Below, one piece after another: positions 8,850 through 17,667 of a DNA stretch of 38,795 nucleotides. Position numbers and translations under genes: made by a program. The notes below the pieces were generated by a model. The model saw only the letters and a list, made by a program, of their open reading frames with translations, was not told the DNA's origin and made no database searches. Origin of the DNA: Nitrospinota bacterium (lineage in GTDB: Bacteria; Nitrospinota_A; UBA7883; JACRGQ01); the NCBI GenBank assembly GCA_016217735.1, contig JACRGQ010000053.1, positions 1 to 38,795 of the forward strand. The letters are read 5' to 3'. How positions within the stretch are numbered: position 1 is the stretch's first letter; every line of letters starts with the position of its first letter.

Positions 8850-9383
8850 ATGCCGCGATTATCCATCGAAGAAATTGAAAGCCGCATCCGGGTGGTTCCG
8901 GATTTCCCCAAGAAGGGAATCATGTTCATGGACCTTACCACCGCCTTCAACGACGCGGAGGCGTTTCGCGGCATCATCGATACCCTGCATGACCGCTACA
9001 AGGGGATGAAGATAGACCATGTGGCGGGGATCGAGGCGCGCGGGCTGATTCTTGCTTCGGCGCTGGCCTATAAGCTGGGCTGCGGCATGACGATGATCCG
9101 CAAACCGGGCAAGCTGCCGGCTGAAACGATATCGGAATCATACGCGCTGGAATACGGCACCAACGAAATCCATGTACATAAGGACGCCTTCCGCCCCGGC
9201 GACCGCGTATTGCTGGTGGACGATCTGCTCGCCACCGGGGGAACGATGAAGGCGGCCGCCAACCTGGTGGAAAAACTGGACGCGAAGGTTATGGGCATCG
9301 CCTTTGTGGTGGAATTGGGCTTCCTGCATGGCATGGACAAGCTCAAGGGCTACGACTGCTACAGCATGATAACGAGCAAATAG
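8850..9383 (+). CDS. apt: Adenine phosphoribosyltransferase
   Basis: 177 residues. Cytoplasmic purine salvage enzyme that makes AMP from adenine and PRPP. The open frame extends 72 bases further upstream, but the ATG at 8850 has GAGGAG eight bases before it and starts exactly where Apt proteins do (MPRLSIEEIES, then VPDFPKKGIMF). The PRPP-binding loop VLLVDDLLATGGTM is intact near residues 122-135, preceded by the GIEARGLI segment near 55. Length matches the family (170-180). It is a single gene: its neighbours upstream and downstream both read on the other strand. Confidence 0.96.
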   Translation: MPRLSIEEIESRIRVVPDFPKKGIMFMDLTTAFNDAEAFRGIIDTLHDRYKGMKIDHVAGIEARGLILASALAYKLGCGMTMIRKPGKLPAETISESYALEYGTNEIHVHKDAFRPGDRVLLVDDLLATGGTMKAAANLVEKLDAKVMGIAFVVELGFLHGMDKLKGYDCYSMITSK

Positions 9384-9427
9384 CGGGGGCAAGCCGCACC
9401 GCGGCGGCCGCGATCAACTGAACCGGG

Positions 9428-9724
9428 CTAACGCCCCGCGATGCGGGCGATGGCCGCCTCGATGGCGCGGCGATGTTCCTCCAGCGGTTCGCACACCACA
9501 TGGTATTTCTGGGCGCCCGCACCGCCGAAGGTAAGCTTGAATCCGTTGACCGCCTGGCTGGAAAGGCGCATCCGGTTTCTGCCGTGGGAGTGGTTGTCTA
9601 TCACATCCGGCACGATGAGCTGGACGAACGGCAGCGTGAGGATTTCCTCCAGGTACGGCATCGCCTCTTTGATGATGGCATGTTTGACCTTAAGGCGGTT
9701 TTTACGGTATTCGTGCCGCGGCAT
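9428..9724 (-). CDS. Small conserved protein, possibly DUF2103-like
   Basis: 98 residues from the ATG at 9724 (MPRHEYRKNRL); an in-frame ATG at 9751 would add nine residues, and neither has a convincing ribosome binding site. It begins with a basic segment, then a helix (HAIIKEAMPYLEEI) and a pattern of LPFVQLIVPDVI, NGFKLTFGGAGAQKYHVV and a terminal helix. The order helix, then a (P)xxxxIVP strand, then GFKL resembles what I remember of DUF2103, a predicted metal-binding family, but the match is from memory and weak. It is the last gene of the proB-to-dksA-like run, 84 bases after the zinc-finger gene, so it may be cotranscribed. No cysteines suggest a zinc ribbon; His5, His17 and His45 could bind metal. 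Confidence 0.55.
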   Translation of the reverse strand: MPRHEYRKNRLKVKHAIIKEAMPYLEEILTLPFVQLIVPDVIDNHSHGRNRMRLSSQAVNGFKLTFGGAGAQKYHVVCEPLEEHRRAIEAAIARIAGR

Positions 9725-9808
9725 GGCGCGGCCTACGCGGCGGCATACCATGCGCCGCGGATACGGCGGCGGGGAAAATTCCTGAAAAATGGCATCAGAC
9801 GGCCGTTG

Positions 9809-10174
9809 TCAACGCACCGACTGCGACTCTTCCCACTTCGTCATGCAATCGATGCAGCGTTCCACATAGGGAACGGAGATAAGGCGCTTGATGGGGATGT
9901 CCCCTTCGCAGTCAATGCAGATGCCGTAGTCCCCCCGCTCCAGCGAATCGAGCGCCTCGTCGATCCGTTTGAGGATGGCGCGGTCCTGTTCGCCGCGCGA
10001 GAGCATCACCTGCCGGCTGTAGGTGCGCGACGCTTCGTCGTTCACGTCCGGCACTTCCGATTCGAACTCGTCGTTGGAGTGTTTGTTGATGTTGTCCACA
10101 TCGTTGACGAGGCTGTTGCGCAGATCGAGCAGTTTCGCCTTCAGAACTTCCCGTTCCTCATCTTTCATCGGCAT
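9809..10174 (-). CDS. DksA/TraR-family C4 zinc-finger protein
   Basis: 121 residues from the ATG at 10174, chosen because GGGGTGAT lies just upstream; the longer frame to 10231 would overlap rsfS. The N-terminal coiled coil (residues 5-80) carries D43-x-x-D46-x-A48, which matches the DxxDxA tip motif that lets DksA reach into the RNA polymerase secondary channel. The zinc finger has Cys86, Cys89, Cys107 and Cys110. These features support a transcription factor that modulates rRNA or stringent-response promoters with ppGpp. It starts five bases after the rsfS stop and so sits in the proline/NAD/ribosome-silencing operon, which would fit a nutrient-response role. Whether it is the main DksA or a paralogue cannot be told from this window. 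Confidence 0.85.
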   Translation of the reverse strand: MPMKDEEREVLKAKLLDLRNSLVNDVDNINKHSNDEFESEVPDVNDEASRTYSRQVMLSRGEQDRAILKRIDEALDSLERGDYGICIDCEGDIPIKRLISVPYVERCIDCMTKWEESQSVR

Positions 10175-10179
10175 ATCAA

Positions 10180-10557
10180 TCACCCCACGGCTCCCAATTC
10201 GCCGGGACTTACCCGCTTGGCGTCCCCCCACAGTCCATCAAGGGCGTAAAACGCGCGCGCGGTCTGATGGAACACGTGCACGACGATGTCGTGGTAATCC
10301 ATCAGCACCCAGTTGGCGGTTTGCTTTCCCTCTATATGATACCCCTTAAGGCCGAGTTCGTGGAGTTTTTCCTCAACGCTGTCGGAAATCGCCCGCACCT
10401 GCCGGTCCGAGCTGCCGCTGCATATGATGAAAAAATCGGCGATGCCCGTGATGCCCCGCAAATCCAGCACCGCGATCTCCTCGGCTTTTTTCTCCGTGGC
10501 GGCCGCATAGCAGGATGCAAGCTGTTGCCGCTGGGCCGTTGTCAGTTCTTTTGCCAC
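10180..10557 (-). CDS. rsfS: Ribosomal silencing factor RsfS
   Basis: 125 residues. Binds ribosomal protein uL14 and blocks subunit joining when nutrients are scarce. Family signatures are clear: IAVLDLRGITGIADFFIICSG (residues about 28-48), the SDRQVRAI segment, GYHIEGKQTANWVLMDYHDIVVHVF and a C-terminal FYALDGLWGDA. The start is a GTG (10557) directly after the nadD TAA. The Shine-Dalgarno GGAG lies inside the end of nadD, so translation is probably coupled. The order nadD-rsfS is conserved across many bacteria and supports the call. Confidence 0.95.
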   Translation of the reverse strand: MAKELTTAQRQQLASCYAAATEKKAEEIAVLDLRGITGIADFFIICSGSSDRQVRAISDSVEEKLHELGLKGYHIEGKQTANWVLMDYHDIVVHVFHQTARAFYALDGLWGDAKRVSPGELGAVG

Positions 10558-11217
10558 TTATTTATACATCTCCATTTTCTTAATATAATGCTCCACCGGT
10601 TCCGGAACAAGGTATTTAACTGATTTGCCGGCCTTGACTTTTTCCCGTACGGTGGTGGAGGAAACATCCATCTCCGGTATGCGGCAGACCGCGATGCGGT
10701 ACGGCGACCCTTCGGCGCGCAGCAGGGCCGCCCGCGCGTCCCCTCCCTTGAGCCGTTTTAGCGGCAGGCCGAGCGCGCGGAATTTTTCCGCCAGCCGCGC
10801 GGCCGCTTCGCCCGGTTCTCCCCCGGGCCGGGAGACGACGATGAAGTTGCAGCTTTGCAGCAACGCGCGCGCGGCTTTCCACAGATGGATATCGCCGAAG
10901 GCGTCGAGCCCCAGGATGAAGTAAAGCTCCCCCGCGCGGTTTTTTTTAAACCACCGCACGGTGTCGATGGTGTAGCTGGGACCGGCGTGGTCCATCTCGA
11001 ACCGCGACGCCTCGAAGAGCGGATGGCCGGCGATGGCGAGTTGCACCATGTTCCAACGGTCGTCGGCCGATGCGCCGCGCTGTTTTTTGTGCGGCGGCAC
11101 GGCGGTGGGAAGAAAATAAACCTTGTCCAGCCCGAAAATATCCGCCGCCTGGTTGGCGCAGTTCAGGTGCCCGATATGAATCGGATCGAACACTCCGCCG
11201 AGCAGGCCGATCTTCAC
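10558..11217 (-). CDS. nadD: Nicotinate-nucleotide adenylyltransferase
   Basis: 219 residues. Adds AMP to nicotinate mononucleotide in the common route to NAD. The nucleotidyltransferase signature GVFDPIHIGHL is at residues 8-18 and the second motif SSTTVR is near residue 188. The PHKKQ loop near 42 is also typical. The start is a GTG at 11217, three bases after the proA stop, with only a short GGA upstream. Length is normal (about 190-220). It lies in the conserved proB-proA-nadD-rsfS order. Confidence 0.95.
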   Translation of the reverse strand: MKIGLLGGVFDPIHIGHLNCANQAADIFGLDKVYFLPTAVPPHKKQRGASADDRWNMVQLAIAGHPLFEASRFEMDHAGPSYTIDTVRWFKKNRAGELYFILGLDAFGDIHLWKAARALLQSCNFIVVSRPGGEPGEAAARLAEKFRALGLPLKRLKGGDARAALLRAEGSPYRIAVCRIPEMDVSSTTVREKVKAGKSVKYLVPEPVEHYIKKMEMYK

Positions 11218-11220
11218 CGG

Positions 11221-12465
11221 CTACGTCCTTACCTGGCCTTCGCCCAAAACGAAATATTTGTAGGTGGTCAGTTCCACCAGACCCATCGGCCCGCGGCAGT
11301 GGAGCTTTTGGGTGGAAATCCCCATCTCCGCGCCGAGGCCGAACTGGCCGCCGTCATTGAACCGGGTGGACGCGTTCACCATCACCGCCGAGCTGTCGCA
11401 ACGGCGGACGAACTCCCAGCCCCGCTCCGCCGAGGGGGTGACAATCGCCTCGGTGTGGTGGCTGCCGTATTGCTCTATGTGGTCCACCGCCTCGTCCATC
11501 GAATCGACCGCTTTCACCGCCATGATGAGCGCGAGGTATTCGGCGCCCCAATCGTCCGCCGTTGCCGGTTTCGCCTTCGGATAGACCGCGCGGATACGTT
11601 CGTCGGCGTGCAGCTCGACTCCTTTTGCCGCCAGCGCGTCCAGCAGCGCCGGGGCGTTGTTCAGCCAGTTTTTGTGTATCAGCAGCGCTTCCGCCGCGTT
11701 GCATACGCCGGGGCGCTGCACCTTGGCGTTGATGGCGATGTTTTGCGCCATCGCAAGGTTGGCCCCCTCGTCGATGTAGACGTGGCAGACGCCGGCGTCG
11801 TGCTTCACCACCGGGATGCGGCTGTTCTCGCTGACCATCTTGATGAGGCCGTAGCCGCCGCGCGGGATGATAACGTCGATATACTTGTCCGCTTTCAGCA
11901 TCTGCATCACCGCCTCGCGGTCGGGGGTGTCGATGAACAGGACGGCGTCCGGCGTGATGTCCGCCCGCCGCAGGCTTTCGGACAAAATGGCGGCGATGGC
12001 CCGGTTGCTGAAAAACGCTTCGCTGCCGCCGCGCAGGATCACCACGTTGCCGCTCTTCAGGCAGAGCGCCGCCGCGTCGGCGGTGACGTTGGGGCGGCTT
12101 TCGTAGATGATGCCGATAACGCCGATGGGGATGCGTATCTTGGCCACCTTCATGCCGTTGGGGCGCACCGTTTCGTCGTAGATGCGCCCCACCGGGTCGG
12201 GAAGCGACGCTATCTGCCGTACGCCGTCCGCCATCTCCGCTATCCGTTTCGGATTCAGGATCAGCCGGTCGATCATCGCGTCATCCAATCCCGCCTTTTT
12301 CGCGGCGGCCACGTCTTTGGCGTTTTCCGCCTCGATGCGCGCGCTTTGGGCCACCAGCGTATCCGCCATCAGGCGCAGCGCATCGTCTTTCTTGGCCGTG
12401 GAAAGCAGCGCCAGTTCCCGCGCCGCCGCCCGCGCCCGTTTGCCGATAACGTCAAAATCGATCAT
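11221..12465 (-). CDS. proA: Gamma-glutamyl phosphate reductase
   Basis: 414 residues. Second step of proline synthesis: NADPH-dependent reduction of glutamyl 5-phosphate to the semialdehyde. It is an aldehyde dehydrogenase superfamily protein. The catalytic cysteine lies in PGVCNAAEALLIH near residue 256, and the substrate region IPIGVIGIIYESRPNVTAD near 111 and the C-terminal GPMGLVELTTYK are intact. Length fits the family (about 415). It begins three bases after the proB stop, so the two proline enzymes are made from one message. These two proteins are known to form a complex in other bacteria. Confidence 0.97.
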   Translation of the reverse strand: MIDFDVIGKRARAAARELALLSTAKKDDALRLMADTLVAQSARIEAENAKDVAAAKKAGLDDAMIDRLILNPKRIAEMADGVRQIASLPDPVGRIYDETVRPNGMKVAKIRIPIGVIGIIYESRPNVTADAAALCLKSGNVVILRGGSEAFFSNRAIAAILSESLRRADITPDAVLFIDTPDREAVMQMLKADKYIDVIIPRGGYGLIKMVSENSRIPVVKHDAGVCHVYIDEGANLAMAQNIAINAKVQRPGVCNAAEALLIHKNWLNNAPALLDALAAKGVELHADERIRAVYPKAKPATADDWGAEYLALIMAVKAVDSMDEAVDHIEQYGSHHTEAIVTPSAERGWEFVRRCDSSAVMVNASTRFNDGGQFGLGAEMGISTQKLHCRGPMGLVELTTYKYFVLGEGQVRT

Positions 12466-12468
12466 TCT

Positions 12469-13626
12469 TCAATTCCCATTCGGAGTTCCCGCGGCGATCA
12501 ATCCCATATTGTCCCGGTGCACCACTTCGTCAAAGCTCTTGTAGCCGAGTATCCGCTCTATCTCGGCGGACTTGCGCCCCATGATCCGCCGCAGCTCGCC
12601 GGCGCTGTAATTCGCCTCGCCGCGCGCCACATCCATTCCTTCCTGATCCCTGATGGCGACCACCTGCCCGCTTTCGAAACCGCCGTCCACCTCCACGATA
12701 CCGCTGGGAAGCAGCGACTTGCCATCCTTTAATATGGCCCGTTTCGCCCCCGCGTCGATAACCACAATCCCCTTGGGACGCGAGATGTGCATGATGCGGT
12801 GTTTTTTCGCCGTCAGTTTTTCGGACGAGGGGTGGAAGAATGTGCCGCCGGTTCCGTCGAAAAACGCTTCGCGGATGGCGCCCGCTTTTTTGCCGGAGAT
12901 GATGAGCGTGGCGACGCCGTAATCGGTGGCGATCTTCGCCGCCACCACCTTCGCGCGCATCCCGCCGGTGCCGCTGCCGGCGCCGCCCTCCCCCGCCTGG
13001 GCCAGCACTTTTTTGCCGATTTTGAAAATATCCGGAATCAGCTTCGCGCCGGGATTTTTCCGGGGGTCGGCGTCATACATCCCCTCCACGTCGGAAAGTA
13101 TCAGCAGCAGGTCGGGCTTGGCGATGGGGCTGATCTTCGCCGCCAGCGAATCGTTGTCGCCGAACTTTATCTCGTCCACCGCGGTGGAATCGTTTTCGTT
13201 GATGATGGGAACCGCGCCCAGCCCAAGCAGCGTGTTCAGCGTGTTTTCGATGTTGTAGTGCCGGTCTTCGATATCGTCGTAGTTGAGCAGTATCTGGCCG
13301 ACCTTGATGCCGCGCTCGCCGAAAAACCTGTCGTAATGCGCCATCAGCTTGGACATCCCCGCGGCGGCCGCCGCCTGTTTTTGGGGAATGGTGAGCTTGC
13401 CGTTGGGAAGGCCGAGATATTTCCGCCCCGCCATGACCGCCCCGGAGGTGACGAGAACGACCTCGCACTTGCGCTCCGCGCGCAGCATGGCGATGTCTTC
13501 CACCAGCCGCCGCATGGTGTCGTGGCACAGTTCGGTTTCGCCGCCGCTTTTCAGCACACCGCTGCCGATCTTGACCACCACGCGCCGCACGCCGCGCAGG
13601 ACGGATAAACGTTGTTCCCTGTCCAT
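12469..13626 (-). CDS. proB: Glutamate 5-kinase with PUA domain
   Basis: 385 residues from the ATG at 13626 (MDREQRLSVLRG). The open frame runs 42 codons further, but that part translates the palindromic repeats and is not protein-like; the chosen ATG has only a weak ribosome binding site. Phosphorylates glutamate as the committed step of proline synthesis, with feedback inhibition by proline in this family. The amino-acid kinase domain shows VVVKIGSGVLKSGG near residue 15, VLVTSGAVMAGRKYL near 56, INENDSTAVDEIKFGDND near 140 and LSDVEGMYDADP near 170. A PUA domain covers about 285-360 (GIVVIDAGAKRAIL). It leads the run of genes to 9428. Confidence 0.95.
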   Translation of the reverse strand: MDREQRLSVLRGVRRVVVKIGSGVLKSGGETELCHDTMRRLVEDIAMLRAERKCEVVLVTSGAVMAGRKYLGLPNGKLTIPQKQAAAAAGMSKLMAHYDRFFGERGIKVGQILLNYDDIEDRHYNIENTLNTLLGLGAVPIINENDSTAVDEIKFGDNDSLAAKISPIAKPDLLLILSDVEGMYDADPRKNPGAKLIPDIFKIGKKVLAQAGEGGAGSGTGGMRAKVVAAKIATDYGVATLIISGKKAGAIREAFFDGTGGTFFHPSSEKLTAKKHRIMHISRPKGIVVIDAGAKRAILKDGKSLLPSGIVEVDGGFESGQVVAIRDQEGMDVARGEANYSAGELRRIMGRKSAEIERILGYKSFDEVVHRDNMGLIAAGTPNGN

Positions 13627-13713
13627 ATCATTCAAAAGTAACAGAAAGAACCGGGAAAACCAACCGTGTGCGCGATGCCCAAATCTCCGGATAAGGAAGA
13701 ACATTGCGTCGGT

Positions 13714-13830
13714 ACAACAGGTTTCAACCTGTTGTTGGCCCGTAAGGGCCAAGAGGGCTTACCCCCTTCGGGGGCAACCGCAGGATGAATCCTGCGGTAC
13801 CAAGCCACCCCCAAATCACCCAATGGGTGA
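13714..13830. repeat. Array of five adjacent hairpins
   Basis: Five stems follow one another: 13714-13735 (10-bp arms around AACAGGTT/AACCTGTT), 13735-13752 (TTGGCCC, GTAA loop, GGGCCAA), 13762-13774 (CCCCC, TTC, GGGGG), 13777-13798 (ACCGCAGGAT, GA, ATCCTGCGGT) and 13816-13830 (TCACCCA, A, TGGGTGA). All arms pair perfectly. The gap 13627-14098 around it holds no gene that I can support: a 63-residue minus-strand frame through it only translates these palindromes. The stems resemble REP/BIME-like clusters and lie upstream of the proB start, so they could also sit in its leader or serve as terminators. Confidence 0.85.
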
Positions 13831-14000
13831 AAATCATGCTGAGTCAGTCAAGTGGCATTGATACCATCAATCATGGTGAGAAGCTATTTCTTTGCACATC
13901 GTGATTGCCCTTAGCCGGAGATTGGGGCGATGGCGGGGGATATTCGCGGAGCATTAAGCGGAGCATTAAATAGTCCTTTCCGCCAAGCATCGATTACGGG

Positions 14001-14030
14001 GTGTCATCCCCGCGAAGGCGGGGATCCAGA
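14001..14030 (+). repeat. REP-like hairpin repeat, copy 1
   Basis: ATCCCCGC (14006-14013), a GAAG loop and GCGGGGAT (14018-14025), framed by GTGTC on the left and CCAGA on the right. The frame GTGTCAT(T/C)CCCGC...GGGA(A/T)TCCAGA returns in opposite orientation at 14319-14372, so the DUF2283 gene is enclosed by an inverted pair. This repeat type is common in many proteobacterial genomes (from memory). Confidence 0.75.
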
Positions 14031-14098
14031 CCGGAATATTGGTGAAATTTATGTCATTACGGCGTATCCTTTAAAAAAGGCGTTCAAGAGGTGATGTT

Positions 14099-14296
14099 AT
14101 GAAAGTACGGTACGATCAGGAAGCAGATGCGGCATACATTGAACTTTCCGCCGGAACACCCGATGGCGGTGTCGAGATTGAGGAGGGTGTTGTCCTGCAT
14201 ACCACCAAAGACCATAAAATCATCAGCATAGAAATTCTCGATGCCAGCCGCAAATTCCCCGTCGCCAGCCTCGACACGCTGGAAAAAGCCTCCTGA
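14099..14296 (+). CDS. DUF2283 family small protein
   Basis: 65 residues. The whole protein matches the DUF2283 pattern: an opening MKVRYDQEADAAYIEL, an acidic middle (VEIEEGVVLHTT), a DHKIISIEILDASRKF strand-helix segment and a short tail. The ATG at 14099 follows AGAGGTGAT, a usable ribosome binding site. The function of the family is not established; members often sit beside DUF4258 or other small accessory genes and have been suggested to be antitoxin-like. No partner is present here. The gene is isolated and bracketed by inverted copies of one repeat (14001-14030 and 14319-14372), which suggests it arrived as a small cassette. Confidence 0.85.
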   Translation: MKVRYDQEADAAYIELSAGTPDGGVEIEEGVVLHTTKDHKIISIEILDASRKFPVASLDTLEKAS

Positions 14297-14318
14297 CGAA
14301 TTAAGCAAGGCGAGCTTT

Positions 14319-14372
14319 CTGGATTCCCACCGGAGGTTACCCCGAACTTGATACGGGGCGGGAATGACACCC
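14319..14372 (-). repeat. REP-like hairpin repeat, copy 2, inverted
   Basis: Read on the minus strand it begins GGTGTCATTCCCGC and ends GGGAATCCAGAAAG, the same frame as the copy at 14001-14030. The centre differs and holds its own stem, CCCCG/CGGGG (14340-14344 with 14354-14358). The outer ATTCCC/GGGAAT arms pair (14323-14328 with 14360-14365). It starts 22 bases after the stop of the DUF2283 gene and may end its transcript. Confidence 0.75.
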
Positions 14373-14430
14373 TTTATAATCATCACCTAAATATTCTCAA
14401 CCCAATACACTACCCAAATCTCTCTATCCT

Positions 14431-14459
14431 TTAATGCAGCAAGGGTTTCAGAGTATAAT
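14431..14459 (+). promoter_or_regulatory. Probable sigma-70 promoter of aspS
   Basis: A perfect TATAAT at 14454-14459 has TTAATG (14431-14436) 17 bases upstream as a weak -35 box. Transcription would start near 14466, giving a leader of about 27 bases that contains the CAGGAGAA ribosome binding site of aspS. Confidence 0.55.
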
Positions 14460-14492
14460 CGCCGTTTCAAACTCAGGAGAATTTTAAAAGTA

Positions 14493-16274
14493 ATGGAACA
14501 CAAGAAACGGACTCATAACTGCGGCCAGTTGCGGAAAGAGAACGCGGGCCAGACCGTCACCCTCAAGGGCTGGGTGCACACCCGCCGCGACCACGGCGGC
14601 CTCATCTTTATCGACCTGCGCGACCGGCACGGCGTCACGCAAGTGGTGCTGAACCCGGACATCGGCAAGCAGGCGTTCGACGCGGGGCAGGAGATACGCT
14701 CGGAGTACGTCATCGCCATCACCGGCGCGGTGCATGCCCGCCCCGACGGCACGGTGAACAAAAATCTCGCCACCGGCGCGGTGGAGGTGTACGCCGCCAC
14801 CCTTGAAATCCTCAACCGCAGCAAGACGGTGCCGTTCCCCATCCACGAATTCGGCGGCGACACCACCGAGGCGATGCGCCTGAAATACCGCTACCTCGAT
14901 ATGCGCCGCCCGGAGATACAGCAAAAGCTGATCACCCGCAGCATGATCGTCCGGAGCATCCGCAACTTCCTCGACGGCGAAGAGTTCCTCGACATCGAAA
15001 CCCCCATACTGACCAAGAGCACACCCGAAGGGGCGCGCGACTACCTCGTCCCGTCGCGCCTCTATCCGGGCAAATTTTTCGCGCTGCCGCAGTCGCCGCA
15101 ACTGTTCAAGCAGATACTGATGGCGGGCGGTTTCGAGCGGTACTATCAAATCGCCAAATGTTTCCGCGACGAAGACCTCCGCGCCGACCGGCAGCCGGAG
15201 TTTACCCAAGTCGACCTCGAGACCTCGTTCCTCTCCGCCGAGGAGGTCATGCAGATCGTGGAACGGCTGATGGCGAAGATTTGGAAAGAGTTCAAGGGGG
15301 CCGATGTTGCGTTGCCGCTGCCCCGGCTGGGCTGGCACGAGGCGATGCTGAAATACGGCAAGGACGCGCCGGACACCCGCTTCGGGCTTTTGATAAGCGA
15401 TGTTTCGGAACTCGCGGCGAAGAGCAGCTTCAACGTTTTCACCGGCGCGCTCGGCATGACGGGGGGCGTGGTGCGCGGCATCGCGGTGCCGGGGACGACC
15501 GGCTACAGCCGGAAGGATATGGACGATCTCACCGAAGAGGTGAAAATCCACGGCGCGAAGGGGTTGGCATGGATAAAGATCATGGAGACCGGCGAATACC
15601 AATCGCCCATCACCAAGTTCTTCACGCCGGAACTGCTTAACGCCATCAAGGAAAAACTCGGCGCGAAGAACGGCGATACCATGATGTTCCTGGCCGATAA
15701 CGAAAAGGTGGTCTGCGCCGGACTGGCGCACCTGCGGCTGGTGCTGGGCCGCCGCCTGAACCTCATCGACGAGAACAAATTCAACTTCCTCTGGGTGGTC
15801 GATTTCCCGCTGGTGGAGTGGAGCGCGGAGGACAAGCGGTGGGTGGCGCTGCACCACCCCTTCACCGCGCCGCGCGCGGCGGACATCCCGCTGCTGCAAA
15901 GCGATCCCGGCAAAGCGATGGCGCAGGCGTACGACATCGTGCTCAACGGCACCGAGATCGGCGGCGGCTCCATCCGCATCCACAACCCGGAGGTGCAGGA
16001 ACAGCTTTTCACCGCGCTTGGCATCGGCAAAGAGGAGGCGCGCGAAAAATTTGGCTTCCTGCTGGAAGCGCTCGAATTCGGCTGTCCGCCGCACGGCGGG
16101 CTGGCGCTCGGCCTCGACCGGCTGGTGATGATCGTCACCGGCTCGCCGAGCATCCGCGACGTTATCGCCTTCCCGAAAACGCAGCGCGCGGTCGATCTGA
16201 TGTGCGACGCGCCGAACGAGGTGGACTTCAAGCAGTTGCGCGAGCTGCACATCAAAGTGACGGGGCAGCAATGA
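14493..16274 (+). CDS. aspS: Aspartyl-tRNA synthetase (bacterial type)
   Basis: 593 residues. Class II synthetase that charges tRNA-Asp. The N-terminal OB-fold anticodon-binding domain ([23 protein letters not shown]) covers residues 20-105. Class II motif 2 is at about 218-235 ([16 protein letters not shown]) and motif 3 at about 535-552 ([16 protein letters not shown]). A GAD insertion domain fills about 290-420, which marks the long bacterial form. A good CAGGAGAA site and a TATAAT promoter precede the ATG. It overlaps gltX by four bases (ATGA), so the two synthetases are translationally coupled. The short bacterial form of the enzyme in some lineages is non-discriminating (also charges tRNA-Asn); this cannot be settled from the sequence. 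Confidence 0.97.
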   Translation: MEHKKRTHNCGQLRKENAGQTVTLKGWVHTRRDHGGLIFIDLRDRHGVTQVVLNPDIGKQAFDAGQEIRSEYVIAITGAVHARPDGTVNKNLATGAVEVYAATLEILNRSKTVPFPIHEFGGDTTEAMRLKYRYLDMRRPEIQQKLITRSMIVRSIRNFLDGEEFLDIETPILTKSTPEGARDYLVPSRLYPGKFFALPQSPQLFKQILMAGGFERYYQIAKCFRDEDLRADRQPEFTQVDLETSFLSAEEVMQIVERLMAKIWKEFKGADVALPLPRLGWHEAMLKYGKDAPDTRFGLLISDVSELAAKSSFNVFTGALGMTGGVVRGIAVPGTTGYSRKDMDDLTEEVKIHGAKGLAWIKIMETGEYQSPITKFFTPELLNAIKEKLGAKNGDTMMFLADNEKVVCAGLAHLRLVLGRRLNLIDENKFNFLWVVDFPLVEWSAEDKRWVALHHPFTAPRAADIPLLQSDPGKAMAQAYDIVLNGTEIGGGSIRIHNPEVQEQLFTALGIGKEEAREKFGFLLEALEFGCPPHGGLALGLDRLVMIVTGSPSIRDVIAFPKTQRAVDLMCDAPNEVDFKQLRELHIKVTGQQ

Positions 16275-17665
16275 CCGTCCGCACCCGCTTCGCGCCGTCC
16301 CCCACCGGCACGCTGCATCTGGGGGGCGCCCGCACCGCTCTTTTCAACTGGCTCTGGGCGCGCAACCAAGGGGGAAAATTCATCCTCCGCATAGAAGACA
16401 CCGACAAGGAACGCTCCACGCTGGAATCGGTGGACGAAATCCTCGCCTCGCTGAAATGGCTCGGCCTCAATTGGGACGAAGGGCCGTTCTTCCAGAGCCA
16501 ACGCACAGCCTTGTACGAAGAAAAAGTGGAAAAGCTGCTGCGCGAGGGGAAGGCGTACCGCTGTTACTGCACGAAAGAAGAACTGGATGCCAGCCGCGCC
16601 GCGCTGGAGGCGGCCGGCAAAAAGCCGATGTACAACCGCGTCTGCCGCGAGAAGACAGGCGGCGACGCATCGCGGCCGAATGTGGTGCGCCTGAAGGCGC
16701 CGCTCACCGGCGTCACGTCGTTCACCGATTCGTTGCGCGGCGTGGTGGAATTTAATAACACCGAGTTGGACGACTTCATCATCCGCCGCACCGATGGCGG
16801 GGTGATGTACAACTTCGTGGTGGTGGTGGACGACGCCGAGATGGGGATCACCCACGTCATTCGCGGCGACGATCATCTGGCCAACACCCCCAAACAGGTG
16901 CAGCTTTACAAGGCGCTCGGTTATGACACCCCGCGCTTCACGCACGTATCGATGATACTGGGGCCGGACAAGAAGCGGCTTTCCAAGCGGCACGGGGCGG
17001 AATCGGTGATGGCGTACCGCGACATGGGATACCTGCCGGACGCGATGCTGAACTGCTTCGCGCGGATGGGCTGGGGGTTTGGCAATCAGGAAATATTCGC
17101 CCGGCAAGAGCTGATCGAAAAGTTCTCGCTGGATAAGATCACCATGTCGCCCGCCGTGTTCGATATCACCAAGCTGGAATCGATAAACATGCAGCATATG
17201 AAGGCCGCGCCGGATGCGGAGCTGGCCCGGTTGGCGTTGCCGTTTTTACACAAGAGCTGCCCGGACGCGACAGCGGAAAAACTGGCGGTCATCGTGCCGC
17301 TGTTGAAAGAGCGCTCACGCACGCTGGTGGAAATGGCCGCCGGGGCCGAGTGGTATTTTGTGAAGGACGTGGTTTTCCAGCCGGAGGCGAAAGCGAAATT
17401 TATCACAGCGGGAACAGCCCCCTTATTGGAGCAATCCGCTGACTTTGTATTGGCGCACTCAACTATCGTTCATGACCAATTAAGCGCGGATTTTAAGGAA
17501 TTTGCGGCCAAGATGGGAAAGAGCCTCAAAGATATTGCCCAGCCGGTGCGCGTGGCGCTAACCGGAAGAACCGTATCGCCTGGCGTATTCGAGATGATGG
17601 AAGCGTTGGGAAAAGAGGAAACGGCCCGCCGTCTAAAAGCTGCCGCTAAATCAGCGGGAGGATAA
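16271..17665 (+). CDS. gltX: Glutamyl-tRNA synthetase
   Basis: 464 residues from the ATG at 16271; the frame is open far upstream inside aspS, but [20 protein letters not shown] is the exact N-terminus of the family. Class I synthetase that charges tRNA-Glu. The HIGH motif is HLGG (residues 16-19) and the KMSKS motif is KRLSKRHG near 236-243. The CYC pair near 98-100 with a later Tyr-x3-Cys (YNRVC) resembles the zinc site found in some members. The C-terminal alpha-helical anticodon-binding domain is complete. The stop is two bases before the next gene, so cotranscription with the downstream HEAT-repeat gene is likely. Confidence 0.97.
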   Translation: MTVRTRFAPSPTGTLHLGGARTALFNWLWARNQGGKFILRIEDTDKERSTLESVDEILASLKWLGLNWDEGPFFQSQRTALYEEKVEKLLREGKAYRCYCTKEELDASRAALEAAGKKPMYNRVCREKTGGDASRPNVVRLKAPLTGVTSFTDSLRGVVEFNNTELDDFIIRRTDGGVMYNFVVVVDDAEMGITHVIRGDDHLANTPKQVQLYKALGYDTPRFTHVSMILGPDKKRLSKRHGAESVMAYRDMGYLPDAMLNCFARMGWGFGNQEIFARQELIEKFSLDKITMSPAVFDITKLESINMQHMKAAPDAELARLALPFLHKSCPDATAEKLAVIVPLLKERSRTLVEMAAGAEWYFVKDVVFQPEAKAKFITAGTAPLLEQSADFVLAHSTIVHDQLSADFKEFAAKMGKSLKDIAQPVRVALTGRTVSPGVFEMMEALGKEETARRLKAAAKSAGG

Positions 17666-17667
17666 TC

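Noticed and set aside
13632-13823. 63-residue minus-strand frame in the hairpin array
   Set aside because: It is only the translation of the palindromes at 13714-13830 and has no ribosome binding site.
13714-13830. CRISPR-like array
   Set aside because: The units are inverted repeats of different sequence with no direct repeats and no regular spacers, and no cas gene is near.
14099-14296. Toxin-antitoxin pair at the DUF2283 gene
   Set aside because: There is no second small gene on either side; the flanks are repeats and the aspS promoter.
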